From assembly GCF_013371465.1 (NCBI RefSeq), contig NZ_JABWDU010000006.1, forward strand, positions 1 to 64,000: a stretch of DNA of 64,000 nt, read 5' to 3'. The notes below the pieces were generated by a model. It had not been told where the DNA came from. It was given only the letters and a program-made list of their open reading frames with translations, and did no database searches. A program made the position numbers and the translations under genes. Shown here in pieces: positions 1 to 9,507 of the stretch (position 1 is its first letter; every line of letters starts with the position of its first letter). The stretch is from Ensifer oleiphilus (GTDB lineage: Bacteria; Pseudomonadota; Alphaproteobacteria; Rhizobiales; Rhizobiaceae).

Positions 1-304
1 CTAAAGGACAGTCGGACCGGAATACTTTGGTCTCCACTGTTCTCAGACCTTAGTCGGAGCAAGATTTCGCATGCCGACGTCGCGTGAATGTCTGCAGCGC
101 TTTGGTGCCCGGCCCGGGCGGCCATGCCAGCCCCACAGGTCCTTCCGCCGTCGGAGAATTTACCGTAACCATTTGATTGACTACAGAATTCCCTTGCATC
201 AATTCCGGCTTTTGGCGTCTTTTGACGCACGATGCCGGAATTGGCGGAGGCATTTTTAAGGAATAGAGCATATAAGATCGCAGAAACGCGATCGGACAAG
301 TCTC
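1..304. other. Left-end stretch without a recognised gene
   Basis: No reading frame here resembles a protein family; the short open frames are in unrelated compositions and lack good ribosome binding sites. The last 60 bases are AT-richer and probably hold the promoter of the sensor kinase that starts at 305. Confidence 0.4.
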
Positions 305-1795
305 ATGGATGCCGCCGGGAACAACACCGAAATGGCCAAGCGCAACTTTCCGCTGAACCTGAGCAGTTCAGCCACTCTGCAAAAGCTGGCGTCGGCATTC
401 CAACGGCTCCGGCTTGAAGTTCGCTTCATCATCATCGCCTCGTTTATCGTCGTGGCGTTGATGATCGCGCTCGCGATCTGGACGACAAACCGCCTGGAGC
501 GAACCGTGTTCAACAGCGTCGGCTCGCTCGGCGCCGCCTATCTTCAGACGTTCGTTGCGCCGCTGATCTCCGAGGAAGACATCAAGCGTGGCGTCCTTCC
601 GCCCTTCGTAGAAGAGAAGCTGAAGCAGCTTCTGGGCACCAGCGCTCTCGGTCAGCACGTGCACGAACTGAAAATCTGGAGCCCCGACGGGGCCCTGATG
701 TATTCGACGTCAGGCAAGCTCATCGACGAAGAGGTTGTCTTTGACGAGTTGCAGCGCGCCTTGACGGGAGAAATCGTCGTTTCTCGCACGATGATCCAGA
801 AGCATGAATATACCGGCGAAGAGCAGCGCGGCATGTACATCGAGGTCTACGCACCGCTTGTGCGCAATGAGGCAGGCAAGGTGCTGCTGGTCGGCGAATT
901 CTACGAGCGCCCCGATTTCCTGGTCGGTGAGTTGTCGACCGCCTGGCGCGAAACGGTCAGTATCGTTCTTCTCGTTTCGGTGCCGATGCTGGCGCTGCTG
1001 TTCCTGATCGTGCGCAGCGGCAGCCTGCTCATCGATCGGCAACACGCCGCCATCCGCCACAGTCTTGGACGGGCACTTGAACTGTCCAACCAGAACCGTC
1101 GGCTGCGGGCAGCTGCGGAGACAGCCCGGCTCGAGGCCGGCAAGCTCAATGAGATGATCCTCGACCAGATCGGGTCCGATCTGCACGACGGTCCGGTCCA
1201 ACTGCTGACATTGCTCAAGCTGAAACTCAGCGACATGGCCTCGACGAGCGGCGGCCAAACAGCAGCAGCCGTCAAGTCGCAGGAAATCGACAGGCTGGTC
1301 AGCACGGTTACGACGGTGCTTGAAGATTTGAGGAACATTTCCTCCGATCTCGTGCTGCCGGAACTCGACGACATGTCAGTGAACGACACGATCCTGCTTG
1401 CCGTCAGGCGGCATGTGGATCTCATAGGTCGCGATGTCGATGTGGTCGGGCTGATCGCATCGCAGAAGGTAGATGCACACCTGAACATCTGCGTCTATCG
1501 CTTCATCCAGGAAGCGTTGATGAACAGCGAACGACATGCGCCGGGCAACCGCCAGCATCTGCGCTACGGCACGCGCCACAACCGGCTGTTCATCACCGTG
1601 GCCGATGTGGGCGACGCACCATCGACACCAGCGGCCCCGCGCAGCACCGGACGCACCGGGCTCGGGACCATCACGCAGAAACGCCGCATTCGCGCCTTTG
1701 GCGGCCGCATGCGCATGATCCGCCGGCCAAACGGCATGGTGGTGACCGCGGTTCTGCCGCTCGATCACAGCGGCGGCCCGTTCGATCGTCCATAG
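305..1795 (+). CDS. NarL-type membrane sensor histidine kinase
   Basis: Membrane histidine kinase that would phosphorylate a NarL/FixJ-type regulator, most likely the one encoded convergently at 1993-2673. Membrane segments are visible at about residues 41-59 and 216-236, enclosing an extracytoplasmic sensor of about 155 residues with no recognised fold. The HisKA_3 box (SDLHDGPVQLL, phospho-acceptor His294) is followed by an HATPase region with an N box (IQEALMNSERHA, about residue 400) and a glycine box (GRTGLG). The G1 box reads VADVGDAP where DxGxG is expected, so it is degenerate. The start at 305 has a GGAC-like site before it; an in-frame ATG at 332 is an alternative. The ligand is unknown. 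Confidence 0.85.
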   Translation: MDAAGNNTEMAKRNFPLNLSSSATLQKLASAFQRLRLEVRFIIIASFIVVALMIALAIWTTNRLERTVFNSVGSLGAAYLQTFVAPLISEEDIKRGVLPPFVEEKLKQLLGTSALGQHVHELKIWSPDGALMYSTSGKLIDEEVVFDELQRALTGEIVVSRTMIQKHEYTGEEQRGMYIEVYAPLVRNEAGKVLLVGEFYERPDFLVGELSTAWRETVSIVLLVSVPMLALLFLIVRSGSLLIDRQHAAIRHSLGRALELSNQNRRLRAAAETARLEAGKLNEMILDQIGSDLHDGPVQLLTLLKLKLSDMASTSGGQTAAAVKSQEIDRLVSTVTTVLEDLRNISSDLVLPELDDMSVNDTILLAVRRHVDLIGRDVDVVGLIASQKVDAHLNICVYRFIQEALMNSERHAPGNRQHLRYGTRHNRLFITVADVGDAPSTPAAPRSTGRTGLGTITQKRRIRAFGGRMRMIRRPNGMVVTAVLPLDHSGGPFDRP

Positions 1796-1942
1796 ATTTC
1801 AATGATGCTTCGCAGGCAGGAGGCCAACCGAAACGGCGAGAACGCCGCATTCGCGCGAGATTCGGCATTCTGGGCGGCTACGGTATCACGCCTCAAGTCG
1901 AATTCGAATTGAGGCTCGAACCGTGCAGCAAGTCTGAAGTGC

Positions 1943-1980
1943 CACAGCGCCGCACATCATACTTGACGCGCGGCGCTGTG
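1943..1980. terminator. Stem-loop between convergent kinase and regulator genes
   Basis: A perfect 11-bp inverted repeat (CACAGCGCCGC / GCGGCGCTGTG) with a 16-nt loop lies just past the stop codons of both convergent genes. There is no clear T-tract, so bidirectional transcription end is inferred from position. Confidence 0.5.
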
Positions 1981-1992
1981 ATGTTCGATCGC

Positions 1993-2673
1993 CTAGTTGA
2001 TGCGCCGTGACGCACCGCGCTCCGCAGAGCCGTCGGGCAGGACATCCAGGCGCTGCGCTGCCAGCACCACTTCCACACGGTTCCTGACGTCGAGTTTCTG
2101 CATCAAGACAGTCATGTAATGTTTGACGGTCTTTTCGCTGATATCAAGACAGGCCGCTATTTCGCGGTTCGTGCTGCCCCGCATGAGATGACGAACGATC
2201 TGCTCCTCGCGCAGGCTCAGGCGTCGTTGTGCCTGAGACCGCCGGCGGATTTCCGCTGTTTTCATGGCCATGATGACCTTGGTCGCGAACCCCGCCGTGA
2301 TGAACGTCTCGCCGTCATAGACGGTGCGTATGGCCTCGTGAAGGTCGCTGGCGCTGCTGCCTTTCAGCACATAGCCAGAGACCCCGTAATTCAGGACTTG
2401 TATCGCGGTTTCAATGCTTGAATTTGCGGTGAAGACGATGATCCGCGTGTCTTTGTATTTTTGCGCAACCAGCTCGATAGCCGCAATGGCGTCGCCGGGC
2501 ATGCTCAAATCGAGCACGAGAACTTGAGGTGAAAATTCTTCAACTATTTTCAAAGCATCGACCGCGTTTTCGCCCTTCGCGACGATCTCGAGGTCACTTT
2601 TTCCAGAATATAAACTGACCAGTCCTTCCAAAAGGATCGGATGGTCGTCAACAAATGCAACTGATATCGACAT
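1993..2673 (-). CDS. NarL/FixJ-family response regulator
   Basis: Two-domain DNA-binding response regulator of 226 residues. The N-terminal receiver has the acidic pair Asp9-Asp10 and the phospho-acceptor Asp55 in VLVLDLSMPG. The C-terminal LuxR-type helix-turn-helix contains LSLREEQIVRHLMRG and the recognition segment SEKTVKHYMTVLMQKL. It faces the sensor kinase at 305-1795 tail to tail, and HisKA_3 kinases usually pair with regulators of this class, so the two probably form one system. The target genes are not evident from the sequence. Confidence 0.9.
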   Translation of the reverse strand: MSISVAFVDDHPILLEGLVSLYSGKSDLEIVAKGENAVDALKIVEEFSPQVLVLDLSMPGDAIAAIELVAQKYKDTRIIVFTANSSIETAIQVLNYGVSGYVLKGSSASDLHEAIRTVYDGETFITAGFATKVIMAMKTAEIRRRSQAQRRLSLREEQIVRHLMRGSTNREIAACLDISEKTVKHYMTVLMQKLDVRNRVEVVLAAQRLDVLPDGSAERGASRRIN

Positions 2674-3125
2674 GGTCGTTGCTCTCCCTCCGCAACGAAC
2701 ATGCTAGTTCATCAGGTTCGCGTTTAAAAGAACACACTTAACTTCTAGTTAATTTAGAAAGTGAACGGATACCGTGGTGACACGAACAGAGATACGGGTG
2801 GTACGTCTGAAACACAGCCGAAATATTCGCGTTTTGATCTAAGAAATGAGACAAGCACTCTTTAGACGGGAAGCTGCAAAAACCAGACTATTACAATATT
2901 TACAATTGCTTATGCGGCCAAAGGGTCACTCAGCTGGGCGCAACCCGGGACGCGGGAAGCGCGAGGCGGCGTTTTCTGGAGCATCTCGGTACATTTTAAG
3001 TAACGCCAGAATATTAGCCCAAAAATGTTTGCCGTCGTCGCCAAAGATCACCCGAAAGTACTACGGATTTTAACCTTCTTGCACGGCACTGACAGAATGA
3101 TGCCGCCGGTTTCAGTGTTAAAACC
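2674..3125. other. Intergenic region upstream of the response regulator
   Basis: About 450 bases between the regulator start and the stop of the CobW-like gene. The first 150 bases next to the regulator are AT-rich and are the likely promoter. A 75-codon open frame at 2846-3073 has no family resemblance and no ribosome binding site, so I do not call it a gene. Confidence 0.4.
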
Positions 3126-4274
3126 CTAGAACTTCATGCCGGGCACAACCAAGGGATTGTCCGAAAGCGCCTGGGCATCGGGACGATCGATTCGCGGTTT
3201 GCCGGTGAAGGCATCGAAAAGGTCGTGCACGAACGCTTCGCTCAGCCCCTTGGTGATCAAGACCATGCGTGTCCGCCGATCGACCGGATCCGGCCAGGCA
3301 GACAGCCGCTCCGGGGTATGAAAGACGTTCTGCACGCCGTGAAGCACCAGCGGTCGCTCCGGGTTGTCGGAAACGGAGACGATCGCCTTCATCCGCAACA
3401 GCTTTTCGCCATGGGCCGAGCGTAGCAGATCGATGAACATGTCGAGCGCCATCGGCTCGATCGGCCGGTCATGCGTGATGCTGAACGAACGAATGTCTTG
3501 ACCATGTCGGGTCACATCGTGGTGGTGGTGGTGATGATGATCGCCGTCAGGATGATGGTGCACGTGGTGTTCGTGATCATGGTGGTGGTGGTCGTGATCC
3601 GCCTCGTCCTGCAGCCAGCGGCCAACATCGGCAATCTTCGAGGCGGGATCGTAGAGGCCGCAGGCAAAGAGCGCGCCCTTCCCGGCCTCGGGGCTGTCAC
3701 CGTCGACGAACGGCGCACGCGGATTGAGCGCTCGCAGGCGCGACCGCAGTTCTTCCAACTGCGCCTGATCGGCGAGCCCGGCCTTGCTGATCACGATGCG
3801 ATCGGCGACCGCGACCTGCTTCAGCGCTTCCTCGTGGTTGGCAAGCGTCTGCAGGCCATTGACCGCATCGACCACCGTCACCACGCCGTCGAGACGGAAG
3901 CTCTGGGCGATCACCGGATTGCCGATCACCGACTGCAGCACCGGCGCCGGGTCGGCAAGCCCGGTCGTTTCGATGACGACACGCTTCAGCGGCTTGATGC
4001 GCCCTGTCTGCATCCGGTCCATGAGGTCGGCAAGCGTGTCCACCAGTTCGCCGCGCACCGTGCAGCACAGGCAGCCGTCGGAAAGCTCGATGACGCCATC
4101 GCTCGAGGCTTCCACCAGGAGGTGATCGATCGAGACATCGCCGAATTCGTTGATGATGACGGCCGTGTCCGAGAGGTCCGGGTCCTTCAGAAGGCGGTTC
4201 AAAAGCGTCGTTTTGCCCGCACCGAGAAATCCGGTCAGGATCGAGACCGGCACCGCCGGCAGTGGGCTAACCAT
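3126..4274 (-). CDS. CobW/COG0523-family GTPase with His-rich insert
   Basis: G3E-family GTPase of the COG0523 group, which are metal chaperones for zinc or cobalt enzymes. Visible motifs are the P-loop GFLGAGKT (residues 15-22), the metal-binding CLCC (68-71), and ETTGLADP (102-109). A histidine-rich segment at about residues 226-262 carries 19 histidines and would bind zinc or nickel. The NKxD guanine motif is replaced by SKAG. The CobW C-terminal domain follows. An SD-like CGGAG precedes the ATG at 4274. The gene begins 12 bases after the stop of the D,D-carboxypeptidase gene, so the two are probably co-transcribed; other COG0523 members are known to be expressed in zinc limitation, but I saw no clear Zur site. 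Confidence 0.85.
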   Translation of the reverse strand: MVSPLPAVPVSILTGFLGAGKTTLLNRLLKDPDLSDTAVIINEFGDVSIDHLLVEASSDGVIELSDGCLCCTVRGELVDTLADLMDRMQTGRIKPLKRVVIETTGLADPAPVLQSVIGNPVIAQSFRLDGVVTVVDAVNGLQTLANHEEALKQVAVADRIVISKAGLADQAQLEELRSRLRALNPRAPFVDGDSPEAGKGALFACGLYDPASKIADVGRWLQDEADHDHHHHDHEHHVHHHPDGDHHHHHHHDVTRHGQDIRSFSITHDRPIEPMALDMFIDLLRSAHGEKLLRMKAIVSVSDNPERPLVLHGVQNVFHTPERLSAWPDPVDRRTRMVLITKGLSEAFVHDLFDAFTGKPRIDRPDAQALSDNPLVVPGMKF

Positions 4275-4286
4275 GGAAAACTCCGA

Positions 4287-5384
4287 TCAGAGGCTCGGCC
4301 GCGGCACCGGGATCGGCACATTGGCGACGTCGCCCTGGCCGGCCGGATCCGCGCCGGCCTTGGCCAGCTTGTCGCCGCTGCCGGGAATAAGGCCGGCAAA
4401 GGCCAGCTTCAGCGGGCGGTTGATCTCGTGGATGAACGGCGAAAGCAGCTTCTGCCGTCCGGCTTCGTCGCGGCCTTCGCTGCGCACCTTGGCAGCGGCC
4501 TGCGAGCAGATCTGCTTGCTGACGTCGGCAACCAGGTCGCGCGTTTCGCCATAGGGCGCGATCTGTACCAGTGAGGGCTTGGCCGCGCCCGAGGTCGTCA
4601 GTGCCGTCTGCAACAGGCGCGCGGATTCGTCGGCACGGGCGCCGAGGCTGTCTTCGCCAAGCACGACGGAAACGACGCTTCGGCCGTCGCGCGTCGCCGA
4701 GGAGACCTGATTGAAACCGGATGCGCAGATGAAGCCGGTCTTCATGCCGTCTGCGCCTTCGAATCGGCCGATCAGCATGTTGTAGTTCGGATAGTCCTTC
4801 TTGCCGGTGGTAAAGCCTTCCAGCGAGAAATAGGACGCGTATTCGGGAAACTCACGCTTGAGCGTGATCGCCAGCACCGCAAGGTCGCGCGCAGTGGTGT
4901 ACTGGCCGGGCCCCGGTAGACCGTTGGCATTGATGAAATGCGACGACGTCATGCCGATGCGGCGCGCCTCCGAATTCATCCGGTCGATAAAGGCGGGCTC
5001 GGAGCCGCCGACGGTTTCGGCGATTGCCACCGCCACGTCGTTGGCCGACTTCACCAGCATCATTTTCAGGGCGCTGTCGAGCGTCATGGCCTGGCCGGGC
5101 TTGTAGAACATCTTGCTCGGCGGCTCAGAGGCGGCGTTCTTGGTCATCACGACCGGGCTCGTCAGCGCCAGCTGTCCCGATTTGATCGCCCGGAAGGTGG
5201 TATAGGCCGTCATCAGCTTGGTCAGCGATGCCGGATACCACTTCTGGAAGATATCCTGGTGCTCGTAAACCTTCAGCGTATTGACGTCGACGACGAGCCG
5301 CGGATTGGCAAATGCCGGCATTGCCATGAGAAGGCTCGCGCAGGCACCAGCCACGACACCCACCGCCTTTGCCTTGCCACGCAT
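4287..5384 (-). CDS. Serine-type D-Ala-D-Ala carboxypeptidase (DacF/PBP5-like)
   Basis: Periplasmic penicillin-binding carboxypeptidase that trims the terminal D-Ala of peptidoglycan pentapeptides. From the chosen start the protein begins with a Sec signal peptide (MRGKAKAVGVVAGACASLL, cleavage after PAFA). The three active-site motifs are present: SLTK (Ser53-Lys56), SAN in KSANDVAVA, and KTG in DGMKTGF. The carboxy-terminal region is short and ends PIPVPRPSL, without an obvious membrane anchor helix. I chose 5384 because an AGGA site lies upstream and the signal peptide begins there; in-frame starts at 5408 and 5483 would add non-signal residues. It is divergent from the amidohydrolase at 5549. 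Confidence 0.88.
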   Translation of the reverse strand: MRGKAKAVGVVAGACASLLMAMPAFANPRLVVDVNTLKVYEHQDIFQKWYPASLTKLMTAYTTFRAIKSGQLALTSPVVMTKNAASEPPSKMFYKPGQAMTLDSALKMMLVKSANDVAVAIAETVGGSEPAFIDRMNSEARRIGMTSSHFINANGLPGPGQYTTARDLAVLAITLKREFPEYASYFSLEGFTTGKKDYPNYNMLIGRFEGADGMKTGFICASGFNQVSSATRDGRSVVSVVLGEDSLGARADESARLLQTALTTSGAAKPSLVQIAPYGETRDLVADVSKQICSQAAAKVRSEGRDEAGRQKLLSPFIHEINRPLKLAFAGLIPGSGDKLAKAGADPAGQGDVANVPIPVPRPSL

Positions 5385-5548
5385 GAAAAATCCTGCTGTC
5401 ACTACCATAGACCTCGAAATTCCGCTGTTGCCTCGTCTCGTTCGGCTATTTAGCCTATATGGCGAGGAGATGGCAAAGCCCATTCATTGGCTGCCGCGCC
5501 AATCCACCGCAGATAGATGTGATCGAACAGACCGACAGGACGTATCTC

Positions 5549-6712
5549 ATGCCGATTCTCAACCGTGCCGCCGAACTGCAGAACGAAGTCACCGAATGGC
5601 GGCGCCATCTGCACAAGAACCCCGAGCTCCTGTTCGCGGTGGAAAATACGGCAGCCTTCGTCGAAAATAAACTGAAGGAATTTGGCGTTGACGAAATCGT
5701 GACTGGCCTTGGCCAGACGGGCGTCGTCGGCCTCATCAAGGGCAATCTCGGTCCCGGCCGCACCATCGGCCTTCGCGCCGACATGGACGCGCTGCCCATC
5801 ACCGAGACCACCGGCAAGCCCTGGGCGTCGCAAACATCCGGCAAGATGCACGCTTGCGGCCATGACGGCCACACGGCCATGCTGCTTGGCGCGGCCAAGT
5901 ATCTTGCCGAGACCCGCAACTTTGCCGGCAGCGTCGCCGTGATCTTCCAGCCGGCCGAAGAAGGCGGCGGCGGCGGCAACGAGATGGTCAAGGACGGCAT
6001 GATGGAGCGGTTCGACATCGCGGAAGTCTACGGCATGCACAACATGCCGGGCATGCCCGTCGGCCATTTCGGCAGCCGCGTCGGCGCGATCATGGCCTCG
6101 ACCGACGAATTCACCATCACCATCAAGGGCCGCGGCGGCCATGCAGCCCAGCCGCACAAGACGATCGACCCGATTGTCATCGGCACCCAGATCGTGACCG
6201 CTCTGCAGACGATCGCGTCGAGAACGGTCGATCCGCTCGCATCCGTCGTCGTTTCGGTCACCACGTTCAACGCCGGCTTCGCCCACAACGTCATTCCCGA
6301 AGAGGCTGTGCTCGGCGGCACCGTGCGCACGCTGAAGCCGGAAGTGCGCGATATCGGCGAGACCCGCATCCGGCTGATCGCCGAAGGCATCGCCGACGTC
6401 TATGGCGCGACCGTCGACGTTTGGTACAGCCGCAATTATCCCGTGACCGTCAACCATGAGGACGAAACCGGCTACGCGCTGAAGGCGGCGGCGGAAATCG
6501 CCGGCCAAGGCAACATCAAGCCGTCGCTTGACCCGATGATGGGTGGCGAAGACTTCTCCTATATGCTGCTCGCCCGCCCGGGCGCGTTCATCTTCATGGG
6601 CAACGGCGACACCGCCGGACTGCACCACCCCGCCTATGACTTCAACGACGAAGCGATCCCGCACGGGATCTCCTATTGGGTGAAACTCGCGGAAACGCGA
6701 CTTGCCGCCTGA
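5549..6712 (+). CDS. M20-family amidohydrolase (hippurate hydrolase-like)
   Basis: Cytoplasmic M20D amidohydrolase of 387 residues that cleaves N-acyl amino acids or a similar amide. Metal-binding features are the LRADMDALP motif, the ACGHDGHTAML segment, EEGGGGGNEM with the catalytic glutamates, and the late GGEDFSYML histidine-to-aspartate region typical of the subgroup. The start at 5549 (MPILNRAAELQ) has GACAGGA upstream and matches family N-termini; the longer frame from 5459 overlaps the divergent promoter. An Lrp-type regulator starts 22 bases after its stop and probably shares the transcript. The natural substrate cannot be told from sequence. Confidence 0.88.
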   Translation: MPILNRAAELQNEVTEWRRHLHKNPELLFAVENTAAFVENKLKEFGVDEIVTGLGQTGVVGLIKGNLGPGRTIGLRADMDALPITETTGKPWASQTSGKMHACGHDGHTAMLLGAAKYLAETRNFAGSVAVIFQPAEEGGGGGNEMVKDGMMERFDIAEVYGMHNMPGMPVGHFGSRVGAIMASTDEFTITIKGRGGHAAQPHKTIDPIVIGTQIVTALQTIASRTVDPLASVVVSVTTFNAGFAHNVIPEEAVLGGTVRTLKPEVRDIGETRIRLIAEGIADVYGATVDVWYSRNYPVTVNHEDETGYALKAAAEIAGQGNIKPSLDPMMGGEDFSYMLLARPGAFIFMGNGDTAGLHHPAYDFNDEAIPHGISYWVKLAETRLAA

Positions 6713-6734
6713 GGCGCGGGCGGGAGGCGGCACC

Positions 6735-7199
6735 ATGCATCAGATCGACAAGATAGACCGTAGAATTCTCAACATCCTGCAGGCGGACGGCCGGATCACC
6801 AATCTGGAGCTTGCCGATCGCATCGGCCTGTCGCCGACGGCGACCAGCGAAAGGCTGCGCCGACTGTTGAAGGAAGGCTATGTTTCCGGCTTCGGCGCCC
6901 GTCTCGATCCGCAGAAGCTCGGCTTCGGCCTGCTCGTCTTCATCGAGGTCATGCTCGACAAGACGACGCCCGATGTCTTCGACCAGTTCGCGATCGCCAT
7001 CAAGCAGGCACCGGCGGTGCTCGAATGTCACATGGTCGCCGGCGGCTTTGACTATCTCGTCAAGACCCGCTTCGAGGACATGGCCGCCTACCGCAGCTTC
7101 CTCGGCCAGGTGCTCTGGACGCTTCCGGGCGTCAAGGAGACCCGCACCTATGCCGTCATGGAAGAGATCAAGAACGACGGGCCGCTGCCGCTCGTCTGA
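6735..7199 (+). CDS. Lrp/AsnC-family transcriptional regulator
   Basis: Leucine-responsive-type regulator of 154 residues. The N-terminal winged helix-turn-helix reads IDRRILNILQADGRITNLE and LADRIGLSPTATSERLRRL; the C-terminal RAM domain, which binds amino acids and drives oligomerisation, follows from about residue 65. The start at 6735 is supported by a GGGAGG site 5 bases upstream. Its position directly behind the amidohydrolase suggests it controls that gene and senses a product or substrate. The ligand is unknown. Confidence 0.9.
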   Translation: MHQIDKIDRRILNILQADGRITNLELADRIGLSPTATSERLRRLLKEGYVSGFGARLDPQKLGFGLLVFIEVMLDKTTPDVFDQFAIAIKQAPAVLECHMVAGGFDYLVKTRFEDMAAYRSFLGQVLWTLPGVKETRTYAVMEEIKNDGPLPLV

Positions 7200-7210
7200 A
7201 GAGAAACAAG

Positions 7211-7246
7211 AATGGTCCCGGGACCCGATGGGATCCCGGGACCATT
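7211..7246. terminator. Bidirectional terminator-like hairpin
   Basis: A 13-bp inverted repeat (AATGGTCCCGGGA / TCCCGGGACCATT), extended by CCC/GGG with one bulge, lies between the convergent lrp and dehydrogenase genes. The AATGG/CCATT flanks give short T-runs in both directions. Confidence 0.65.
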
Positions 7247-7256
7247 TCCGACAAGC

Positions 7257-8306
7257 TTACGCCGCGTCGAGCGAGGCCATGTCGATGACGAAGCGGTAGC
7301 GCACGTCGCTTTTGACGACCCGCTCATAGGCTTCGTTGATCTCCTGGATTCTGATCGTTTCGATCTCTGAGACGATGTCGTGCTCGCCGCAGAAATCCAA
7401 CATTTCCTGGGTTTCCTTGATCGAGCCGATCATCGAGCCGGAAATGCTGCGGCGCGCCGGAACCAGCGCAAAGGCATGGACCGGCACGGCATTTTCCGGA
7501 ATGCCGACCAGCACGAAATTGCCGTCGACCTTCAAGAGATTGACATAGGCGTTCCAGTCGATCTCGGCTGCAACCGTACAGATGATCAAGTCGAACTGGC
7601 CCTGAAGCGTCTTGAAGGTTTCCGGATCGTTGGTGGCGTAATAGTGGTCGGCACCGAGCTTCAGCCCGTCTTCCTTCTTGGAAAGGGTCTGGCTGAGAAC
7701 GGTAACGTCGGCGCCCATGGCGTGGGCAAGCTTGACGCCCATATGGCCGAGGCCGCCCATGCCAACGATCGCGACCTTCTTGCCGGGACCGGCCTTCCAG
7801 TGACGAAGCGGGGAGTAGAGCGTGATGCCGGCGCACAAGAGCGGTGCCGCCGCGTCGAGCGGCAGGTTTTCCGGGATCGACAGCACGTAGCCTTCCTTGA
7901 CGACGATGCTGTCGGAATAACCGCCCTGGGTCGCGGTCTTGCCGTCGGCTTCGACGCCGTTATAGGTCACGACCAGACCCGGCATGTAATGCTCGAGATC
8001 GAGGTCGCGCGTCGCGCAGGTGGTGCAGGAATCGACGAAGCAGCCGACGCCGGCGCGGTCACCCACCTTGAACTTGGTGACCTTGGAGCCGACGGCGGTG
8101 ACGATGCCCACGATTTCGTGGCCGGGGACCATCGGGAAGGCCGAGTTGCCCCATTCGTTGCGTGCCTGGTGGATGTCGGAGTGGCAGACGCCGCAATATT
8201 TGATGTCGATCACCACGTCGTCGTCGCGCGGCTCGCGACGTTCGAAGGTGAAGGGCGTAAGCGGTTTCGACGCGTCGGTCGCCGCATATCCTCTTGCAAT
8301 GGCCAT
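7257..8306 (-). CDS. NADP-dependent zinc alcohol dehydrogenase (YahK/CAD-like)
   Basis: Medium-chain zinc alcohol dehydrogenase of 349 residues, likely reducing aldehydes with NADPH. The catalytic zinc region (CGVCHSDIH and GHEIVGIV) and the Rossmann glycine motif GMGGLGHMG are intact. The structural zinc site is not: where four cysteines are expected, the sequence reads [16 protein letters not shown], keeping two and replacing two with Arg and Met. AAGGA stands 7 bases before the ATG at 8306, favouring it over 8321. It is divergent from an AraC-type regulator, the usual arrangement for an inducible dehydrogenase. Confidence 0.88.
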   Translation of the reverse strand: MAIARGYAATDASKPLTPFTFERREPRDDDVVIDIKYCGVCHSDIHQARNEWGNSAFPMVPGHEIVGIVTAVGSKVTKFKVGDRAGVGCFVDSCTTCATRDLDLEHYMPGLVVTYNGVEADGKTATQGGYSDSIVVKEGYVLSIPENLPLDAAAPLLCAGITLYSPLRHWKAGPGKKVAIVGMGGLGHMGVKLAHAMGADVTVLSQTLSKKEDGLKLGADHYYATNDPETFKTLQGQFDLIICTVAAEIDWNAYVNLLKVDGNFVLVGIPENAVPVHAFALVPARRSISGSMIGSIKETQEMLDFCGEHDIVSEIETIRIQEINEAYERVVKSDVRYRFVIDMASLDAA

Positions 8307-8526
8307 CAGTCTGTCCTTCAATTTTGGGAGATGCGAAAAGCCGGAGCGTTACCGACAGATCGCAGGCAGGGACTATGCGTTCGCCATCGACAAAAGCGTT
8401 ATCGTGATCCTGCAAAGTTTTTGCCCGATCCTGCAAGAATGAAAGATGCATAGTGGCAAGTACGCTCCGAAGCGCTATCTGAGCATAGCTTCACGCAATG
8501 CTAAGCCGCTGGAAAGACCAAAGAAT

Positions 8527-9468
8527 ATGACCGCCACGCGACAGACCGCCAGACAGGACATGATCGACGTCATTGCCCGGATCAGCGGGAAGGACGGAGA
8601 TCACCGGACTGCAATCCCCGGCTTGAGCATTCATCGCCATTCCGGCGACGCACCGGCCAACTGCGCCGCCTACAAGCCGAGCCTCGCCGTCATCGTCCAG
8701 GGCGCCAAGCGCGTGGTTCTCGGCGACGAGACGCTGATCTATGGCGCATCGGATTATCTCTTGACCTCGATCGACCTGCCGGTGCTTTCGCAGGTTTGCA
8801 AGGCGTCGATCGAAGAACCCTATCTCAGCTTCGCCTACCAGATCGATACGGCCAAGATCCCGGCATTGCTCGATTTTCTGGCGCAGGGGCCAGTGTCGGC
8901 GCCCGCCTCCCCCCGCGGCATGACGGTCAGCAAGATCACGCCCGATCTCGAAGATGCGGCACTTAGGCTCCTGCGCCTGCTCGACCGGCCCGACGACATC
9001 CCGGCACTGCTGCCGCTGGTCGAGCAGGAGATCCTCTATCGCCTTGTCACCGGCCCACACGGCCATCGGCTTCGCCAGATGGCAACCGCCGAGAGCCAGC
9101 CCCACCAGGTTGGCCGCGCCGTCGCTTGGCTGAAGGAGCACTATTCGCGGCCATTGCGCATCGACGACCTGGCAAGCCGCGTTTCGATGAGCGTCTCGTC
9201 TTTGCACCATCATTTCAAGGCGATCACGGCAATGAGCCCGCTTCAGTACCAGAAGCAGTTGCGGCTTCAGGAGGCGCGGCGGCTGATGCTGGAAGAGAGC
9301 CTCGATGCGGGCGACGCCGGCCATCAGGTGGGCTACGAGAGCCAGTCGCAGTTCAGCCGCGAATATGCCCGCCACTTCGGCGAGCCGCCGTTGCGCGACA
9401 TCGGTCGCGTGCGCCGCACACTGGTCGCGCGGTTTGCCGGCGAGGCGGAAATGCTGAGTGAAGGCTGA
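8527..9468 (+). CDS. AraC-family transcriptional regulator
   Basis: AraC/XylS regulator of 313 residues with an N-terminal AraC_N cupin-like domain (residues about 20-180, including KPSLAVIVQGAKRVVLGDE) and two C-terminal helix-turn-helix motifs (LRIDDLASRVSMSVSSLHHH and AGHQVGYESQSQFSREYAR). Regulators of this subgroup often sit beside and activate a YahK-like dehydrogenase or aldo-keto reductase, which fits the divergent dehydrogenase gene. The start at 8527 matches family N-termini; an upstream in-frame ATG at 8446 would add 27 atypical residues. Confidence 0.9.
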   Translation: MTATRQTARQDMIDVIARISGKDGDHRTAIPGLSIHRHSGDAPANCAAYKPSLAVIVQGAKRVVLGDETLIYGASDYLLTSIDLPVLSQVCKASIEEPYLSFAYQIDTAKIPALLDFLAQGPVSAPASPRGMTVSKITPDLEDAALRLLRLLDRPDDIPALLPLVEQEILYRLVTGPHGHRLRQMATAESQPHQVGRAVAWLKEHYSRPLRIDDLASRVSMSVSSLHHHFKAITAMSPLQYQKQLRLQEARRLMLEESLDAGDAGHQVGYESQSQFSREYARHFGEPPLRDIGRVRRTLVARFAGEAEMLSEG

Positions 9469-9507
9469 GGCGACGGGGCTTCTTCCCCTCCCATTACGGC
9501 AGGGATA

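Noticed and set aside
2846-3073. Seventy-five-codon plus-strand frame
   Set aside because: Composition is not protein-like and no ribosome binding site precedes it.
3520-3610. CAC/GTG-rich run as a possible tandem repeat or microsatellite
   Set aside because: It is the codon usage of the histidine-rich segment of the CobW-like protein and is not a regular repeat.
3471-4574. Plus-strand open frame opposite the CobW-like gene
   Set aside because: The Val/Met-rich start is the complement of the His codon run on the other strand; no independent support.
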